The position numbers and the translations under genes are program-made. A stretch of DNA of 33,280 nucleotides from a bacterium (GTDB lineage: Bacteria > SZUA-79 > Acidulodesulfobacterales > Acidulodesulfobacteraceae), in contig JAKAOK010000016.1 of NCBI GenBank assembly GCA_021812245.1, positions 1 through 33,280 on the forward strand, given 5' to 3'. The notes under the pieces were generated by a model. It was not told the DNA's origin. It searched no databases and saw only the letters and a program-made list of their open reading frames with translations. Positions 15,969 to 24,608 of the stretch are shown here, in pieces. The first letter of the stretch is position 1. Every line of letters begins with the position of its first letter.

Positions 15969-16028
15969 TTTTAAGTTAAAATATATATTAAAAATTGCAA
16001 GATTTTCCTTATATGCCTATATATAAGA

Positions 16029-17678
16029 TTATTGAATAATTTTGAACGCTTCTTCTTCAGGCATAGGTTTTGCCAGTAAAAACCCCTGAACGTAACAACA
16101 TCCTAAAGATTTCAGTATATCTAACTGTTCCTGCGTTTCTACCCCTTCGGCTACGGTTTTTAAGCCTAATTCGTGGGAAAGTTCTATTATTGTTCTTACT
16201 AAAGCCAGTTCTTTATGACCTTTTGTAATATCCCTGACAAAAGATATGTCGATTTTAAGTATATTTATAGGAAGGTCTTTTAAATACAATAAAGAAGAGT
16301 ATCCGGTGCCAAAATCGTCCATAGCTACTTTAATAGGATTTTCGCAAATACCTTCTTCTCCAAACTCCGCCCTGCAGTTTTTTAGTCCGCTTAAAAGCAA
16401 TTTTGTTTTTTCTATATCTTCTACGAGAACCCTTTCCGTTATTTCTATAGTGAGCCTGCTGCCCGCATTATAACAGGCTGATAGGATTTTTTTCATAAAG
16501 CTCGGTTTACTAAAGCTTTTACCTGAAATATTCAAAGAAATATCTACATTATATGCTCTTATTTTTTTTAAAATAGTTTCCATGGCACATTCTTCAAATG
16601 CTTCCAGATAAACGCTGTTTTCGAGATAATCTATAAAAGCAAAAGGACCGTAAATCTGCCCTTTTTCGTCCTTTACGCGCGCCAGCGCTTCAAATCCGCC
16701 AAGTGATAAATCTTTGGTATGGAAATAAGGCTGATAATAAAATATAAAAAGATTTTTCTTCACGGCATTATCGACTAATGATTCTGCTTTAACAAAACTC
16801 TCCGCTTTTTCAGCCATCCCGGAATTAAAGAATTCAATATCTCCTGTACGCTTCTTTTTTACATTAAACAGAGCAGTGCCTGCGCGCTCGTAAAGAGTTT
16901 TGAAATCGGCGCCGTCATCAGGGAATAATACGGCTCCGGCATTTATTTCTATCAGAATATTTTTTTCGCCTATTTTCAGAGATGTTTTGAAAATAACGTC
17001 TAATTTACTTTTTATTATAAAAGCGTCTTCTTTTTTCTTAATATTCCTAAAAAATAGACCGAATTCGCCTGCCGCTATTCTGGATATTATATCTGTGTCT
17101 TTAAAAGTTTTTTTTAATAAGTCTCCGGTTTTTTTAATAATTTCGTCTCCTCCGGAAAGGCCGTAAACCTGATTTATATACGTAAGATTATGAATATCTA
17201 CAAGTACAAGCAGACATAAATCTTTAGTATCGCCTATTATTTCCGATATTTTAGAGGAAAAGGCGCTAAGGTTTAAAAGTCCGGAAAGATTATCATGCGA
17301 TTTAATTTCTTCTATTTCGGAAACAAATTCCGAAACATCAAAATGAGATTCAAAAAACAGGGAAGAGTCGTCAATATCTCTGTATAGTTCCGTTTTATAA
17401 AAACCATTTTTATGTTTGTATTTAACATTGGCACAATTTTTATTTTTGTCGCCAAAAAAATTTTTAATAGGACAGCCTTCGCCCATTTCATTGCAAGGCT
17501 TATCATATCCGTGGGATATTTTATAGCATTTTTTGTCTAAGAGGTCTTCAATGTTAGGTAAATATTCCTTTTTAGCCGAGGCATTTAAAAAAATTATGTC
17601 GTATTTGTCGTTTATCACTAAAATCGGATATAACAGTTTATCGAATAAAGAATAATCGACCGGAACCTTTTTGCTCAT
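16029..17678 (-). CDS. Cys-PAS / degenerate GGDEF / EAL c-di-GMP phosphodiesterase
   Basis: A 549-residue cytoplasmic protein. The N-terminal PAS domain (about 1-120) holds a Cys/His cluster, C51, H56, C62 and C69 ('CYKISHGYDKPCNEMGEGCP'), known from PAS sensors that bind a metal or redox cofactor. The GGDEF domain is degenerate: the signature reads 'RIAAGEF', so cyclase activity is unlikely, though it may bind GTP as a regulator. The EAL domain looks catalytically complete: 'GFEALARV' near 327, 'ISLNISG', 'IEITERV', 'AMDDFGTGYSS', 'LKIDISFV', 'AEGVET' and 'YVQGFLLAKP'. The expected activity is hydrolysis of c-di-GMP to pGpG under control of the PAS. It is alone between the decayed GGDEF gene and a 234-nt AT-rich region (17679-17912) in which no gene was seen. 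Confidence 0.93.
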   Translation of the reverse strand: MSKKVPVDYSLFDKLLYPILVINDKYDIIFLNASAKKEYLPNIEDLLDKKCYKISHGYDKPCNEMGEGCPIKNFFGDKNKNCANVKYKHKNGFYKTELYRDIDDSSLFFESHFDVSEFVSEIEEIKSHDNLSGLLNLSAFSSKISEIIGDTKDLCLLVLVDIHNLTYINQVYGLSGGDEIIKKTGDLLKKTFKDTDIISRIAAGEFGLFFRNIKKKEDAFIIKSKLDVIFKTSLKIGEKNILIEINAGAVLFPDDGADFKTLYERAGTALFNVKKKRTGDIEFFNSGMAEKAESFVKAESLVDNAVKKNLFIFYYQPYFHTKDLSLGGFEALARVKDEKGQIYGPFAFIDYLENSVYLEAFEECAMETILKKIRAYNVDISLNISGKSFSKPSFMKKILSACYNAGSRLTIEITERVLVEDIEKTKLLLSGLKNCRAEFGEEGICENPIKVAMDDFGTGYSSLLYLKDLPINILKIDISFVRDITKGHKELALVRTIIELSHELGLKTVAEGVETQEQLDILKSLGCCYVQGFLLAKPMPEEEAFKIIQ

Positions 17679-17912
17679 ATGGCAATAGATTTTTATTATA
17701 TTAAATTTAAATATTTCTTGATAAATATTATTATTTAATAATTAATATCATATTATTATAAATAAATATTTTTTTACAATAGATTATGATTTTATAATAC
17801 CTCCCTCCCCCCGTCAATGTTTTTTTAAGAAAATAATGCAATATTTAGAAAATATTCTAGATACTCTAAATTATAAGATTCTAAATCGGGATTTGGTAGA
17901 AAGATTGCCTCA

Positions 17913-19331
17913 TCAGGCGAAGCTGACGAATTTAAGCTCGGTCATTTCTTCGAGGGCGTATTTTATACCCTCCCTGCCTATGCCGGATTCTTTTACGCCG
18001 CCGTAAGGCTGGTGGTCTGCCCTTGCGGTAGGAATATCGTTTATTAAAACGCCGCCGGTATCGATATGCTTAACGAAATACAGGGCGTTTTTAAGGTCGT
18101 TGGTATATATGCCCGCCTGAAGGCCGTAAATAGAATCGTTTACCATGCGGACGGCTTCGTTTATATCCTTAAAGGGAACGGTCGAAACTATTGGAGCAAA
18201 AACTTCGAGGCACGATATTTTCATCTTATCGGTAACGCCGGAAAATATAGTTGGATTCATAAGGTTTCCGTTAAAATCTCCGCCCAGCTCTATTTTTGCG
18301 CCTTCTTTAACTGCTTCTTCGACCCAGCCGATAATTCTCTGTTTAGATTCGGAACTGATAACCGGACCGATGTCCGTCGATTCGTCAAGCGGGTCGCCTA
18401 TTTTTAACTTTTTTGTTTCTTTAATAAAATGCTCTAAAAACTCCTCTTCTATATCTTGATGAACGTAAATCCTTTGGAGGGAAATGCACACCTGTCCCGA
18501 ATTATAAAAAGCGCCTACCACGGCTTTTCTTGCGGCTTCTAAAATATTGGCGGTTTTATCCACGATGAGGGCGGAATTGCTTCCGAGCTCCATAGTATAT
18601 TTTTTAAGTCCGCCTTTGGACATTATTTCCCTGCCGACTTTGGGACTTCCGGTAAAACTTACCATGCGGATTTTTTCGTCAGCGACGATTGCTTCTCCGG
18701 TATCTTTGTCGCCGTAAAGCAGATTTACGGCATCTTCCGGCAGACCCGCTTCGAGCATAGCCTGAACGAGAAAATATGCGGTAATAGAACCGTTTATGGA
18801 CGGCTTGAAAACGACGCTGTTTCCTGCCGCAATAGCGGGGGCAATTTTGTGGGCGGGAAGATTAACCGGAAAGTTAAAAGGCGTAATAGCTGCTATAATG
18901 CCTACCGGAACCCTTAAATAGAAAGAGAGCCTGTTTTCGAATCCCTTGACTATATCCATAGGCACGGTTTCGCCGTGGATTCTTTTGGCTTCTTCGGCGG
19001 CGTATTTAAATATATTGACTACCCTCTGAGTTTCTATCAAGGAATATTTATAGGCTTTCCCGACTTCGAGGGAAATATAATGCGCCATTTCTTCTGCATT
19101 GCGCTTCAAAATCTCGCCAGTTTTTTCCAGTATCTCGAATCTCTCGTAAGTATGAAGGCTTCTCATCTTATGAAAGCCTTTTTCGGCGGAAACGACCGCC
19201 GCCTCGATGTCGAACTTATCGGGTTTACTCAAAAGCGCAACGGTTTCGCCGTTAAAAGGGTTGATTACCTCATACGTATCTTTTTTTTCAACCCATTTAC
19301 CGTTTATATATAGCGGATAATTTTTAGGCAT
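17913..19331 (-). CDS. NAD(P)-dependent aldehyde dehydrogenase family protein
   Basis: A 472-residue aldehyde dehydrogenase that oxidises an aldehyde to the acid in the cytoplasm. Catalytic residues are visible: N153 in 'TPFNFPVNL', K176 in 'VVFKPS', the Rossmann 'SFTGSPKVG', E248 in 'MELGSNS' and the nucleophile C282 in 'NSGQVCISLQRI'. The 'GQVCISLQRIYV' pattern and the length resemble the lactaldehyde/glyceraldehyde-3-phosphate-type branch, but the substrate cannot be fixed from sequence. The ATG at 19331 is preceded by a GGAAAGG stretch. It is alone, with a zinc-ribbon gene 148 nt upstream in the same direction. Confidence 0.93.
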   Translation of the reverse strand: MPKNYPLYINGKWVEKKDTYEVINPFNGETVALLSKPDKFDIEAAVVSAEKGFHKMRSLHTYERFEILEKTGEILKRNAEEMAHYISLEVGKAYKYSLIETQRVVNIFKYAAEEAKRIHGETVPMDIVKGFENRLSFYLRVPVGIIAAITPFNFPVNLPAHKIAPAIAAGNSVVFKPSINGSITAYFLVQAMLEAGLPEDAVNLLYGDKDTGEAIVADEKIRMVSFTGSPKVGREIMSKGGLKKYTMELGSNSALIVDKTANILEAARKAVVGAFYNSGQVCISLQRIYVHQDIEEEFLEHFIKETKKLKIGDPLDESTDIGPVISSESKQRIIGWVEEAVKEGAKIELGGDFNGNLMNPTIFSGVTDKMKISCLEVFAPIVSTVPFKDINEAVRMVNDSIYGLQAGIYTNDLKNALYFVKHIDTGGVLINDIPTARADHQPYGGVKESGIGREGIKYALEEMTELKFVSFA

Positions 19332-19429
19332 AGACCTTTCCCTTAGGATTAAATTAAGATTAAATTTTAGTTAAATTATTAATGCTTAATTATAATCCAA
19401 AAGACGCGGAACTGTCAACCGGCAGAAGC

Positions 19430-19444
19430 GGCGGCACAGCCGCC
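19430..19444. other. Short GC-rich hairpin
   Basis: Six-nt complementary arms (19430-19435 and 19439-19444) around a 3-nt loop form a stable GC hairpin between the small zinc-ribbon gene and the aldehyde dehydrogenase gene. There is no T run on either side, so it is not a standard intrinsic terminator. It could slow or protect a transcript. Confidence 0.4.
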
Positions 19445-19478
19445 TCCCCCGCGGCTCTAACCGAGGAACCGGTAGAAA

Positions 19479-19739
19479 TCAGGCTTTTCCATAATAGCAG
19501 GCAAAGCAGTAATGTTTATTGTCGTGGTCGGAGATTTTTGTTTTCTCTTTTACCATTATTTCCCCGCATTTGTTGCAAATGACAAGATGGCTTATAAGCG
19601 TCTTGACCATCTTTTCCCTCAGCGCTTTGTCGTTTAAGATATCGGAAATTAACTCGTGTTTTAAATCCTTGTAATCCCTGTCGTGGATAAGACCCGCGAC
19701 AAATTCGTGCTTACCTGTTTGTTCGGCTAAATGATTCAT
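19479..19739 (-). CDS. Small zinc-ribbon protein of unknown function
   Basis: An 86-residue protein that I do not recognise beyond its metal site. Two CxxC pairs ('VICNKCGEIM' and 'HYCFACYYG') separated by about 20 residues form a C-terminal zinc ribbon. The N-terminal 55 residues are helical and charged. A G-rich stretch (ggggggaa on the minus strand) about 8 nt before the ATG supports the start. It is not clearly linked to its neighbours, the aldehyde dehydrogenase downstream and the inverted-repeat element upstream. It may be a small regulator or an accessory protein. Confidence 0.7.
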   Translation of the reverse strand: MNHLAEQTGKHEFVAGLIHDRDYKDLKHELISDILNDKALREKMVKTLISHLVICNKCGEIMVKEKTKISDHDNKHYCFACYYGKA

Positions 19740-19838
19740 TTTAAATTCCCCCCATTTTTATAACATCGTTATAAAGCAAATCTTAAAACATAATATATTA
19801 TACCATAAAATAAAAAATATGGAACGAATTTATCAAAT

Positions 19839-20004
19839 CCTTAATCCTGCAATAGAAAATATTTAAATGTTTCTATTTTACGTAAATTCTGGATTCCCGC
19901 TTTCGCGGGAATGACAATACAATGGATTTAGACTTTAACCCAACGGGTGTCATTCCCGCGAAAGCGGGAATCCAGAAAATTAAAATTCTATTGCAGGATT
20001 AAGG
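19839..20004. repeat. MITE-like element with nested inverted repeats
   Basis: The outer pair is a perfect 19-nt terminal inverted repeat (19839-19857 and 19986-20004). Inside it lies a perfect 30-nt inverted repeat (19887-19916 and 19948-19977) containing the common 'attcccgctttcgcgggaat' core, which is itself nearly self-complementary. The element is 166 nt long, has no coding capacity, and fills the 296-nt gap between hemB and the zinc-ribbon gene. Nested palindromes with their own terminal repeats suggest a non-autonomous mobile element. The remaining flanks (19740-19838 and 20005-20035) hold nothing I can support. Confidence 0.85.
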
Positions 20005-20035
20005 TCAAATAGTTTATAAATCGGAATTTTGAATA

Positions 20036-21016
20036 TCAGCCGATAAGTTTTGCGGCGTAAAGGGAATAGTAGCTTATAATAATATCCGCTCCCGCCCTTT
20101 TAATGGAAGTAAGCATTTCGAGAACGGCCGGCTCTTCTTTTAAATATCCGAGCTTTGCCGCGGCTTTAATCATAGAATATTCGCCGGATACGTTATATGC
20201 GGCGAGAGGTCTTTTAAACGATTGTTTTAATCTGTAAATTACGTCTAGATAGCTTAGCGCAGGCTTGACCATAATGATGTCCGCACCTTCGTCTAAATCG
20301 AGCGCGGTTTCCAGAACGGCCTCGTCCGAATTAGAATAGTCCATCTGATACGATTTTCTGTTGCCGAATTTTGGCGAAGAATCCGCCGCATCTCTGAACG
20401 GCTCGTAAAAAGCGGAAGCATACTTCGACGAATAGGACATAATCGGAATATCTGATAGACCTTCGTCGTCGAGGGCTTCCCTGATTTTTTTTACCCTGCC
20501 GTCCATCATATCTGAGGGCGCTATTATATCCGCGCCGGCTTTTGCGTAAGAAACGCTTATTTTTGCAAGATATTCAAGCGTTTCGTCGTTTTTTACATAT
20601 CCGTTTTCATCCACGATTCCGCAGTGCCCGTGGGAGGTATAGTCGCACATACAGACGTCGGTTATAACAAGAAGGCCGGAATATTCGTCTTTAACGGCCT
20701 TAAGGGTTGTCTGAATTATTCCGTTATCGGAATAGCTTTCCGAACCGGATTCGTCCTTATGCTCCGGCACGCCGAAAAGAAGGATTCCGCCGATATTTAA
20801 ACCCGCAACGCTTTTAAGCTCTTTTAAAAGTTCGTCTATCGAATAGCGAAACTGTCCGGGCATAGTTCCTATAGGCTCTTTGACGGATTTGCCGTGGGTA
20901 ACGAAATACGGCATAATAAATTTTGAAGGGTCAAGCACGGTTTCCCGCACTAAATTCGATAGTTTAAAAGAAGACCTGAGCCTTCTCGGCCTTATTAAAG
21001 GATAACCCGAATTCAT
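20036..21016 (-). CDS. hemB: Delta-aminolevulinic acid dehydratase (porphobilinogen synthase)
   Basis: The 326-residue enzyme condenses two 5-aminolevulinate molecules to porphobilinogen in tetrapyrrole synthesis. The zinc-binding cysteines C122, C124 and C132 are present in 'DVCMCDYTSHGHCG', so this is the zinc type rather than the Asp-rich magnesium type. The two active-site lysines are K198 in 'MSYSSKYASAFYEPF' and K251 in 'IIMVKPALSYLD'. 'LIRPRRLR' at the start is the family's N-terminal signature. A near-perfect Shine-Dalgarno sequence (TTGGAGGT) lies upstream of the ATG at 21016, and an extended -10 promoter lies at 21052-21060. It is divergent from queC, with no other heme gene in the window. 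Confidence 0.97.
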   Translation of the reverse strand: MNSGYPLIRPRRLRSSFKLSNLVRETVLDPSKFIMPYFVTHGKSVKEPIGTMPGQFRYSIDELLKELKSVAGLNIGGILLFGVPEHKDESGSESYSDNGIIQTTLKAVKDEYSGLLVITDVCMCDYTSHGHCGIVDENGYVKNDETLEYLAKISVSYAKAGADIIAPSDMMDGRVKKIREALDDEGLSDIPIMSYSSKYASAFYEPFRDAADSSPKFGNRKSYQMDYSNSDEAVLETALDLDEGADIIMVKPALSYLDVIYRLKQSFKRPLAAYNVSGEYSMIKAAAKLGYLKEEPAVLEMLTSIKRAGADIIISYYSLYAAKLIG

Positions 21017-21051
21017 TTTATTAATACCTCCAAGTTTATTTACGTTCGATA

Positions 21052-21060
21052 ATTATAACA
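21052..21060 (-). promoter_or_regulatory. Extended -10 promoter for hemB
   Basis: TGTTATAAT on the minus strand is a consensus -10 box with the extended TGN element. The transcript would start about 30 nt before the hemB ATG and include its strong ribosome site. No consensus -35 box is evident, which is acceptable for extended -10 promoters. Confidence 0.65.
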
Positions 21061-21084
21061 TAAAAACCAAAAAAGAGAGAAATA

Positions 21085-21093
21085 TGTTATACT
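21085..21093 (+). promoter_or_regulatory. Extended -10 promoter for queC, leaderless arrangement
   Basis: TGTTATACT on the plus strand is an extended -10 box that ends only six nt before the queC ATG at 21100. Transcription would begin at or next to the start codon, leaving no room for a Shine-Dalgarno sequence, and none is seen. It is back to back with the hemB promoter, with 24 nt between them. Confidence 0.6.
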
Positions 21094-21099
21094 AAAATT

Positions 21100-21804
21100 A
21101 TGGATAAAACAAAAAAAAAGAAGGCGGTCGTGCTTTTCAGCGGAGGGCTTGACTCCACTGCGACGCTTAAAATTGCGCTTGACGAAGGATTTGAGCCGAT
21201 ACCGGTTACGTTTTTTTATAACCAGAGGCATAAAACAGAAATAAAACACGCTAAAGATATAATAAATTTTTTTAATTTAAAAGAGCATATAATAATCAAT
21301 CTCGATTTCGGCGGCATCAAAGGTTCCGCATTAACGGACGCGGACATAAACGTTCCTAAAAATAGAATAAAAATAGACGGGGGCGATATCCCCGTAACCT
21401 ACGTTCCGGCGAGAAATACGATTTTTTTGTCGTATGCTCTTGCCGTTGCCGAAGTCAACAAAGCGTCCGATATTTTTATAGGAGCCAATTATATAGACTA
21501 CAGCGGCTATCCCGACTGCAGGCCGGAATATTTAGCCTCATTCGAAAAAACGGCAAATTTAGCGACAAAAGCCGGCGTAACCGGTGAAATCAGTTTTAAA
21601 ATAAACGCTCCGCTTCTTAAACTAACCAAAAAAGATATAATTATCAAAGCGTTTGAAATCGGCGCGCCTCTCGAACTTACCCACAGCTGTTACGACCCGA
21701 TAGAAGGCCTGGCATGCGGGGTATGCGACTCCTGCATTTTAAGAAGACGCGGCTTCGAAGAAGCAGGAATTAAAGACCCTACAAAGTATTACGTATCAGA
21801 CTAA
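21100..21804 (+). CDS. queC: 7-cyano-7-deazaguanine synthase
   Basis: The 234-residue ATP-dependent enzyme converts 7-carboxy-7-deazaguanine and ammonia to preQ0, the precursor of queuosine in tRNA. The PP-loop 'SGGLDS' is at residues 14-19. The C-terminal zinc site is formed by C197, C206, C209 and C212 in 'HSCYDPIEGLACGVCDSC'. 'YVPARNTIFLSYALAVAE' and 'GANYIDYSGYPDCRPEYL' are family signatures. No queD, queE or folE gene is nearby. The start is fixed by conservation of the PP-loop distance, and the close -10 box suggests a leaderless mRNA. The 3' end overlaps the convergent FMN-barrel gene by 9 nt. Confidence 0.97.
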   Translation: MDKTKKKKAVVLFSGGLDSTATLKIALDEGFEPIPVTFFYNQRHKTEIKHAKDIINFFNLKEHIIINLDFGGIKGSALTDADINVPKNRIKIDGGDIPVTYVPARNTIFLSYALAVAEVNKASDIFIGANYIDYSGYPDCRPEYLASFEKTANLATKAGVTGEISFKINAPLLKLTKKDIIIKAFEIGAPLELTHSCYDPIEGLACGVCDSCILRRRGFEEAGIKDPTKYYVSD

Positions 21805-22167
21805 TTCTGTTACCTCTTTTACGTTAAAAACCATAGCCGACCTTACCCAGTTAAAACGCGATTTCAATTTATCGAAATTAATGCCGCTTTCTTCAAATTT
21901 TGCCTTGCCTCTAAGCAGAAATCCCGCGCCTTTGCCCTGAAGACCGGAAACGTCTTTTGAAGCCAGAATCATCTGGACTTCGCTCCCCGCCTCGACGTTC
22001 CTCTGGGTTTTATTCAGATGCCCCGCCGGAATTAAAAGCGTATCGTTGTGAAGAACCTCGATATAGCTGTTCCAAGTGGCGGCAAGATGGATTCCGTCTG
22101 TTCCGTGGGTCGCAAAACTTGCCGGACCCTCATGCTTCAGAATTTCGATTATTTTTTCGTTAAGCAT
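21796..22167 (-). CDS. Pyridoxamine 5'-phosphate oxidase-like FMN-binding split-barrel protein
   Basis: A 123-residue protein with the PNPOx-like split-barrel pattern: 'GPASFATHGTDGIHLAATWNSY', seen in two halves, then 'LLIPAGHLNKTQRNVEAG' and 'VQMILASKDV', typical of small FMN- or heme-binding flavoproteins. The precise reaction cannot be inferred. An AGGAG about 11 nt before the ATG at 22167 supports the start. Its last codons overlap the end of queC on the opposite strand by 9 nt, so the two transcripts converge and overlap. Confidence 0.85.
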   Translation of the reverse strand: MLNEKIIEILKHEGPASFATHGTDGIHLAATWNSYIEVLHNDTLLIPAGHLNKTQRNVEAGSEVQMILASKDVSGLQGKGAGFLLRGKAKFEESGINFDKLKSRFNWVRSAMVFNVKEVTELV

Positions 22168-22297
22168 AATTTACGAATCTCCTCTATATTGATATTGATA
22201 TTTACTGATGAAGACAATCTTAGCGGCTTCGCTTGATTTTTAAATATTTAAATTATACCATTATTATTCATTTTTTAATATATTATTTAACCGTTTT

Positions 22298-24586
22298 TTA
22301 TGTTTTAGCTATAATTTTAGCCATGCTAAACAGAAGCCCGCTTAATTCTTTCCTTGTCTTTTCTATCTTATAAACTAACGGCTCCGCTTCTTCATATTTT
22401 CCTTCCAACGTCAGCGTCAAATTTTTATATGCCAGTTCGTGCACCCTCTTATGAACCCTGCCTATTTCCTTATACTTTTTAATCTGTTTATATTTAACCC
22501 CTGCTCCGTAATACCATTTTCCGAACGGGCATTCTTTCCAATCTTTTACTCTGCCTGCATCTATGGATACGTCGGCGCCTCTGTTCAGCTCTAAAACTCT
22601 GTCTATCCAGTCGTTATGCTGGGTATAGGCAAGCGCGACCGGAAAATCTTCCATATTAAGCGTTATATCTTTCCACTGAACCATATCTTTCGGCAGTTTA
22701 AAATTTTCGGTCCAGACGGTTACTTTATCGGCTGGGATAGGTCTTCCGGTATAATATCCCTGCACGTTGGAACATCCAAGCATATTTAATATTATGCAGT
22801 GCTCCCTCGTTTCCGCCCCCTCGGCTATAACCTCCCTGTTAAATATGCGCGACAGGCTTATTATACTTTCGATAATTAACGTATCATCCACATTATTAAG
22901 CATATTTTTTACGAACGCAATGTCTATTTTAACGACTTTTACGTTAAGCTCCTTAAAATATAAGAGCGATGAATAGCCGCTTCCGAAATCGTCCATAGAA
23001 AAAGTTATGCCTATATCGCCGCATTTTTTAATCATTTCTTTAACGTACGCCATATTGTCTAATACCGCTGTCTCCGTTATCTCTAATTGAATCAGTTCCG
23101 GTTTCACGCCAGGATATTTTTTTAGAACTTTTTCTAATTTTTCTAAAAAATCGTATTTTTGCAACTGTTTAGCGGAAACGTTAATGGAAACCTGCCATTC
23201 TTTGCCGGCTTCCACCCATCTGCCTATCTGCCTTATAGTTTCCTCTATAACGTAATCACCTATATCGACGATAATGTCGCCGGTTTCGGCCACCGGTATG
23301 AATTCTGCGGGAGAAATCACGCTGCCTTTAGCATCTATCCATCTTATTAGAGATTCGAATCCGAATATTTTCCCCGTTTTCAAGTTGACCTTAGGCTGGT
23401 AATACATAACGAATTCTTTTGCCTTAAGGGCTTTTTCTATATTACGCAGTTTCCGGTAGTATTCGACCATTCCCAGCTCTTCGTCGCTGCTGAAAAAATT
23501 CACCATATTTTTTCCCATGGCTTTAGATTTATACATTGCCTGCCCGGCCATTCTTATTAAAGTATCGGGATCGACTCTTTTAGGGTATAAATCATTGTAT
23601 TTAGTTACCCCTATGCTGGCTTTCAACTCTAGTTTCATATTGTTTGAAAGATAAGGAACGTTAATTTCTTTCAGCAGGTCTTTTGCGATAGCGGAAATAT
23701 CTTCGTCCACATCTTTAGAAAATATGGAAATACCGAATTCGTCGCCCCCCAGCCTTGCGATGGAAAAAGAATCCTGTTTATATTTATTTTTTGCAAATTT
23801 TAAAAGCCTGTCCGCAACGGCTTTTAAAACATCGTCTCCGGTCGATTTTCCGTAAAAATCGTTAACCGTTTTAAGGTCGTCTATGTCTAAAATAATTATG
23901 GCGGCGGCTCCGCCGGAACGACGTCCCTTTTCTATCTGTTTTTTAATCTCTGATTCGAAAGTTTCGTAGTTTGGAAGGTCGGTAAGAGCGTCGTATCTCG
24001 ATGCATGTCCTACTTTTCTTTCGGCGTATTTTCTAAATTTTTCGAATTTATTTTCTATCGTATGCAGATATATTTTATCGAGGGCGCTTCCCATTAATTT
24101 TACTATTCTTTCTAAAAGCTTTATGGTATCTGCATTGAATAAGCCGGTTTTGTTCGATACCGCCGCCAGCACGGCATATATTTTACCCTCTCTAAATATG
24201 GGGAACGTAGCCGCCGAAAGCCACTCGTATTTTTTTAAAAAATCGGCAAAAGGCTTCATAAGAGGGTCTTTCAAGTGGTCGTTATTGTAAAGGACTTTCT
24301 GCATCCTCCATGTTCTCGCGGCTAAGGTCTGATTTTCGGGAGTGTCTTTAATGCTTATTTTAATATGTTTCAAGGCGTCACTGCCGGAACCGCGGGCGGC
24401 AAAATATTTAAACAGAGAATTTTTCCCCGGAGAACCTACCCATACCGCCGTAAAAAGACCGCATTTAGCAACGGATTTCGAAACGTCTTCGAACAGTTCC
24501 CGCTCGGTTTCCGCATAATAAATTGATTCCGAAGCGTCTGCAAGCGCTTTGTAAAACGATTTAAGAATTTCTAATTTATTCCGCAT
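22298..24586 (-). CDS. GAF-GGDEF-EAL protein with C-terminal CZB zinc-sensor domain
   Basis: A 762-residue bifunctional c-di-GMP enzyme candidate. The GAF domain is at about residues 10-180. The GGDEF domain has an intact 'RLGGDEFG' near 279 but no RxxD inhibitory site. The EAL domain starts 'FGFESLIRW' near 412 and keeps 'INVSAKQL', 'LEITETAV', 'SMDDFGSGYSS', 'VKIDIAFV', 'AEGAET' and 'NVQGYYTGRP'. The last 110 residues form a CZB (chemoreceptor zinc-binding) domain with the expected His-Cys-His-His set: H in 'TQHNDW', C in 'KECPFGKWY', and two His in 'VHKRVHE'. CZB domains bind zinc tightly and inhibit their partner, as in DgcZ. The gene starts 22 nt after addB, so co-transcription with addAB is likely. 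Confidence 0.93.
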   Translation of the reverse strand: MRNKLEILKSFYKALADASESIYYAETERELFEDVSKSVAKCGLFTAVWVGSPGKNSLFKYFAARGSGSDALKHIKISIKDTPENQTLAARTWRMQKVLYNNDHLKDPLMKPFADFLKKYEWLSAATFPIFREGKIYAVLAAVSNKTGLFNADTIKLLERIVKLMGSALDKIYLHTIENKFEKFRKYAERKVGHASRYDALTDLPNYETFESEIKKQIEKGRRSGGAAAIIILDIDDLKTVNDFYGKSTGDDVLKAVADRLLKFAKNKYKQDSFSIARLGGDEFGISIFSKDVDEDISAIAKDLLKEINVPYLSNNMKLELKASIGVTKYNDLYPKRVDPDTLIRMAGQAMYKSKAMGKNMVNFFSSDEELGMVEYYRKLRNIEKALKAKEFVMYYQPKVNLKTGKIFGFESLIRWIDAKGSVISPAEFIPVAETGDIIVDIGDYVIEETIRQIGRWVEAGKEWQVSINVSAKQLQKYDFLEKLEKVLKKYPGVKPELIQLEITETAVLDNMAYVKEMIKKCGDIGITFSMDDFGSGYSSLLYFKELNVKVVKIDIAFVKNMLNNVDDTLIIESIISLSRIFNREVIAEGAETREHCIILNMLGCSNVQGYYTGRPIPADKVTVWTENFKLPKDMVQWKDITLNMEDFPVALAYTQHNDWIDRVLELNRGADVSIDAGRVKDWKECPFGKWYYGAGVKYKQIKKYKEIGRVHKRVHELAYKNLTLTLEGKYEEAEPLVYKIEKTRKELSGLLFSMAKIIAKT

Positions 24587-24608
24587 AGGATTTTAATTTT
24601 TTTATATA

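Noticed and set aside
15724-16026. Plus-strand reading frame of 100 residues near the decayed GGDEF gene
   Set aside because: It runs antisense to the recognisable membrane-helix and PAS remnants, has no ribosome site and has low-complexity composition.
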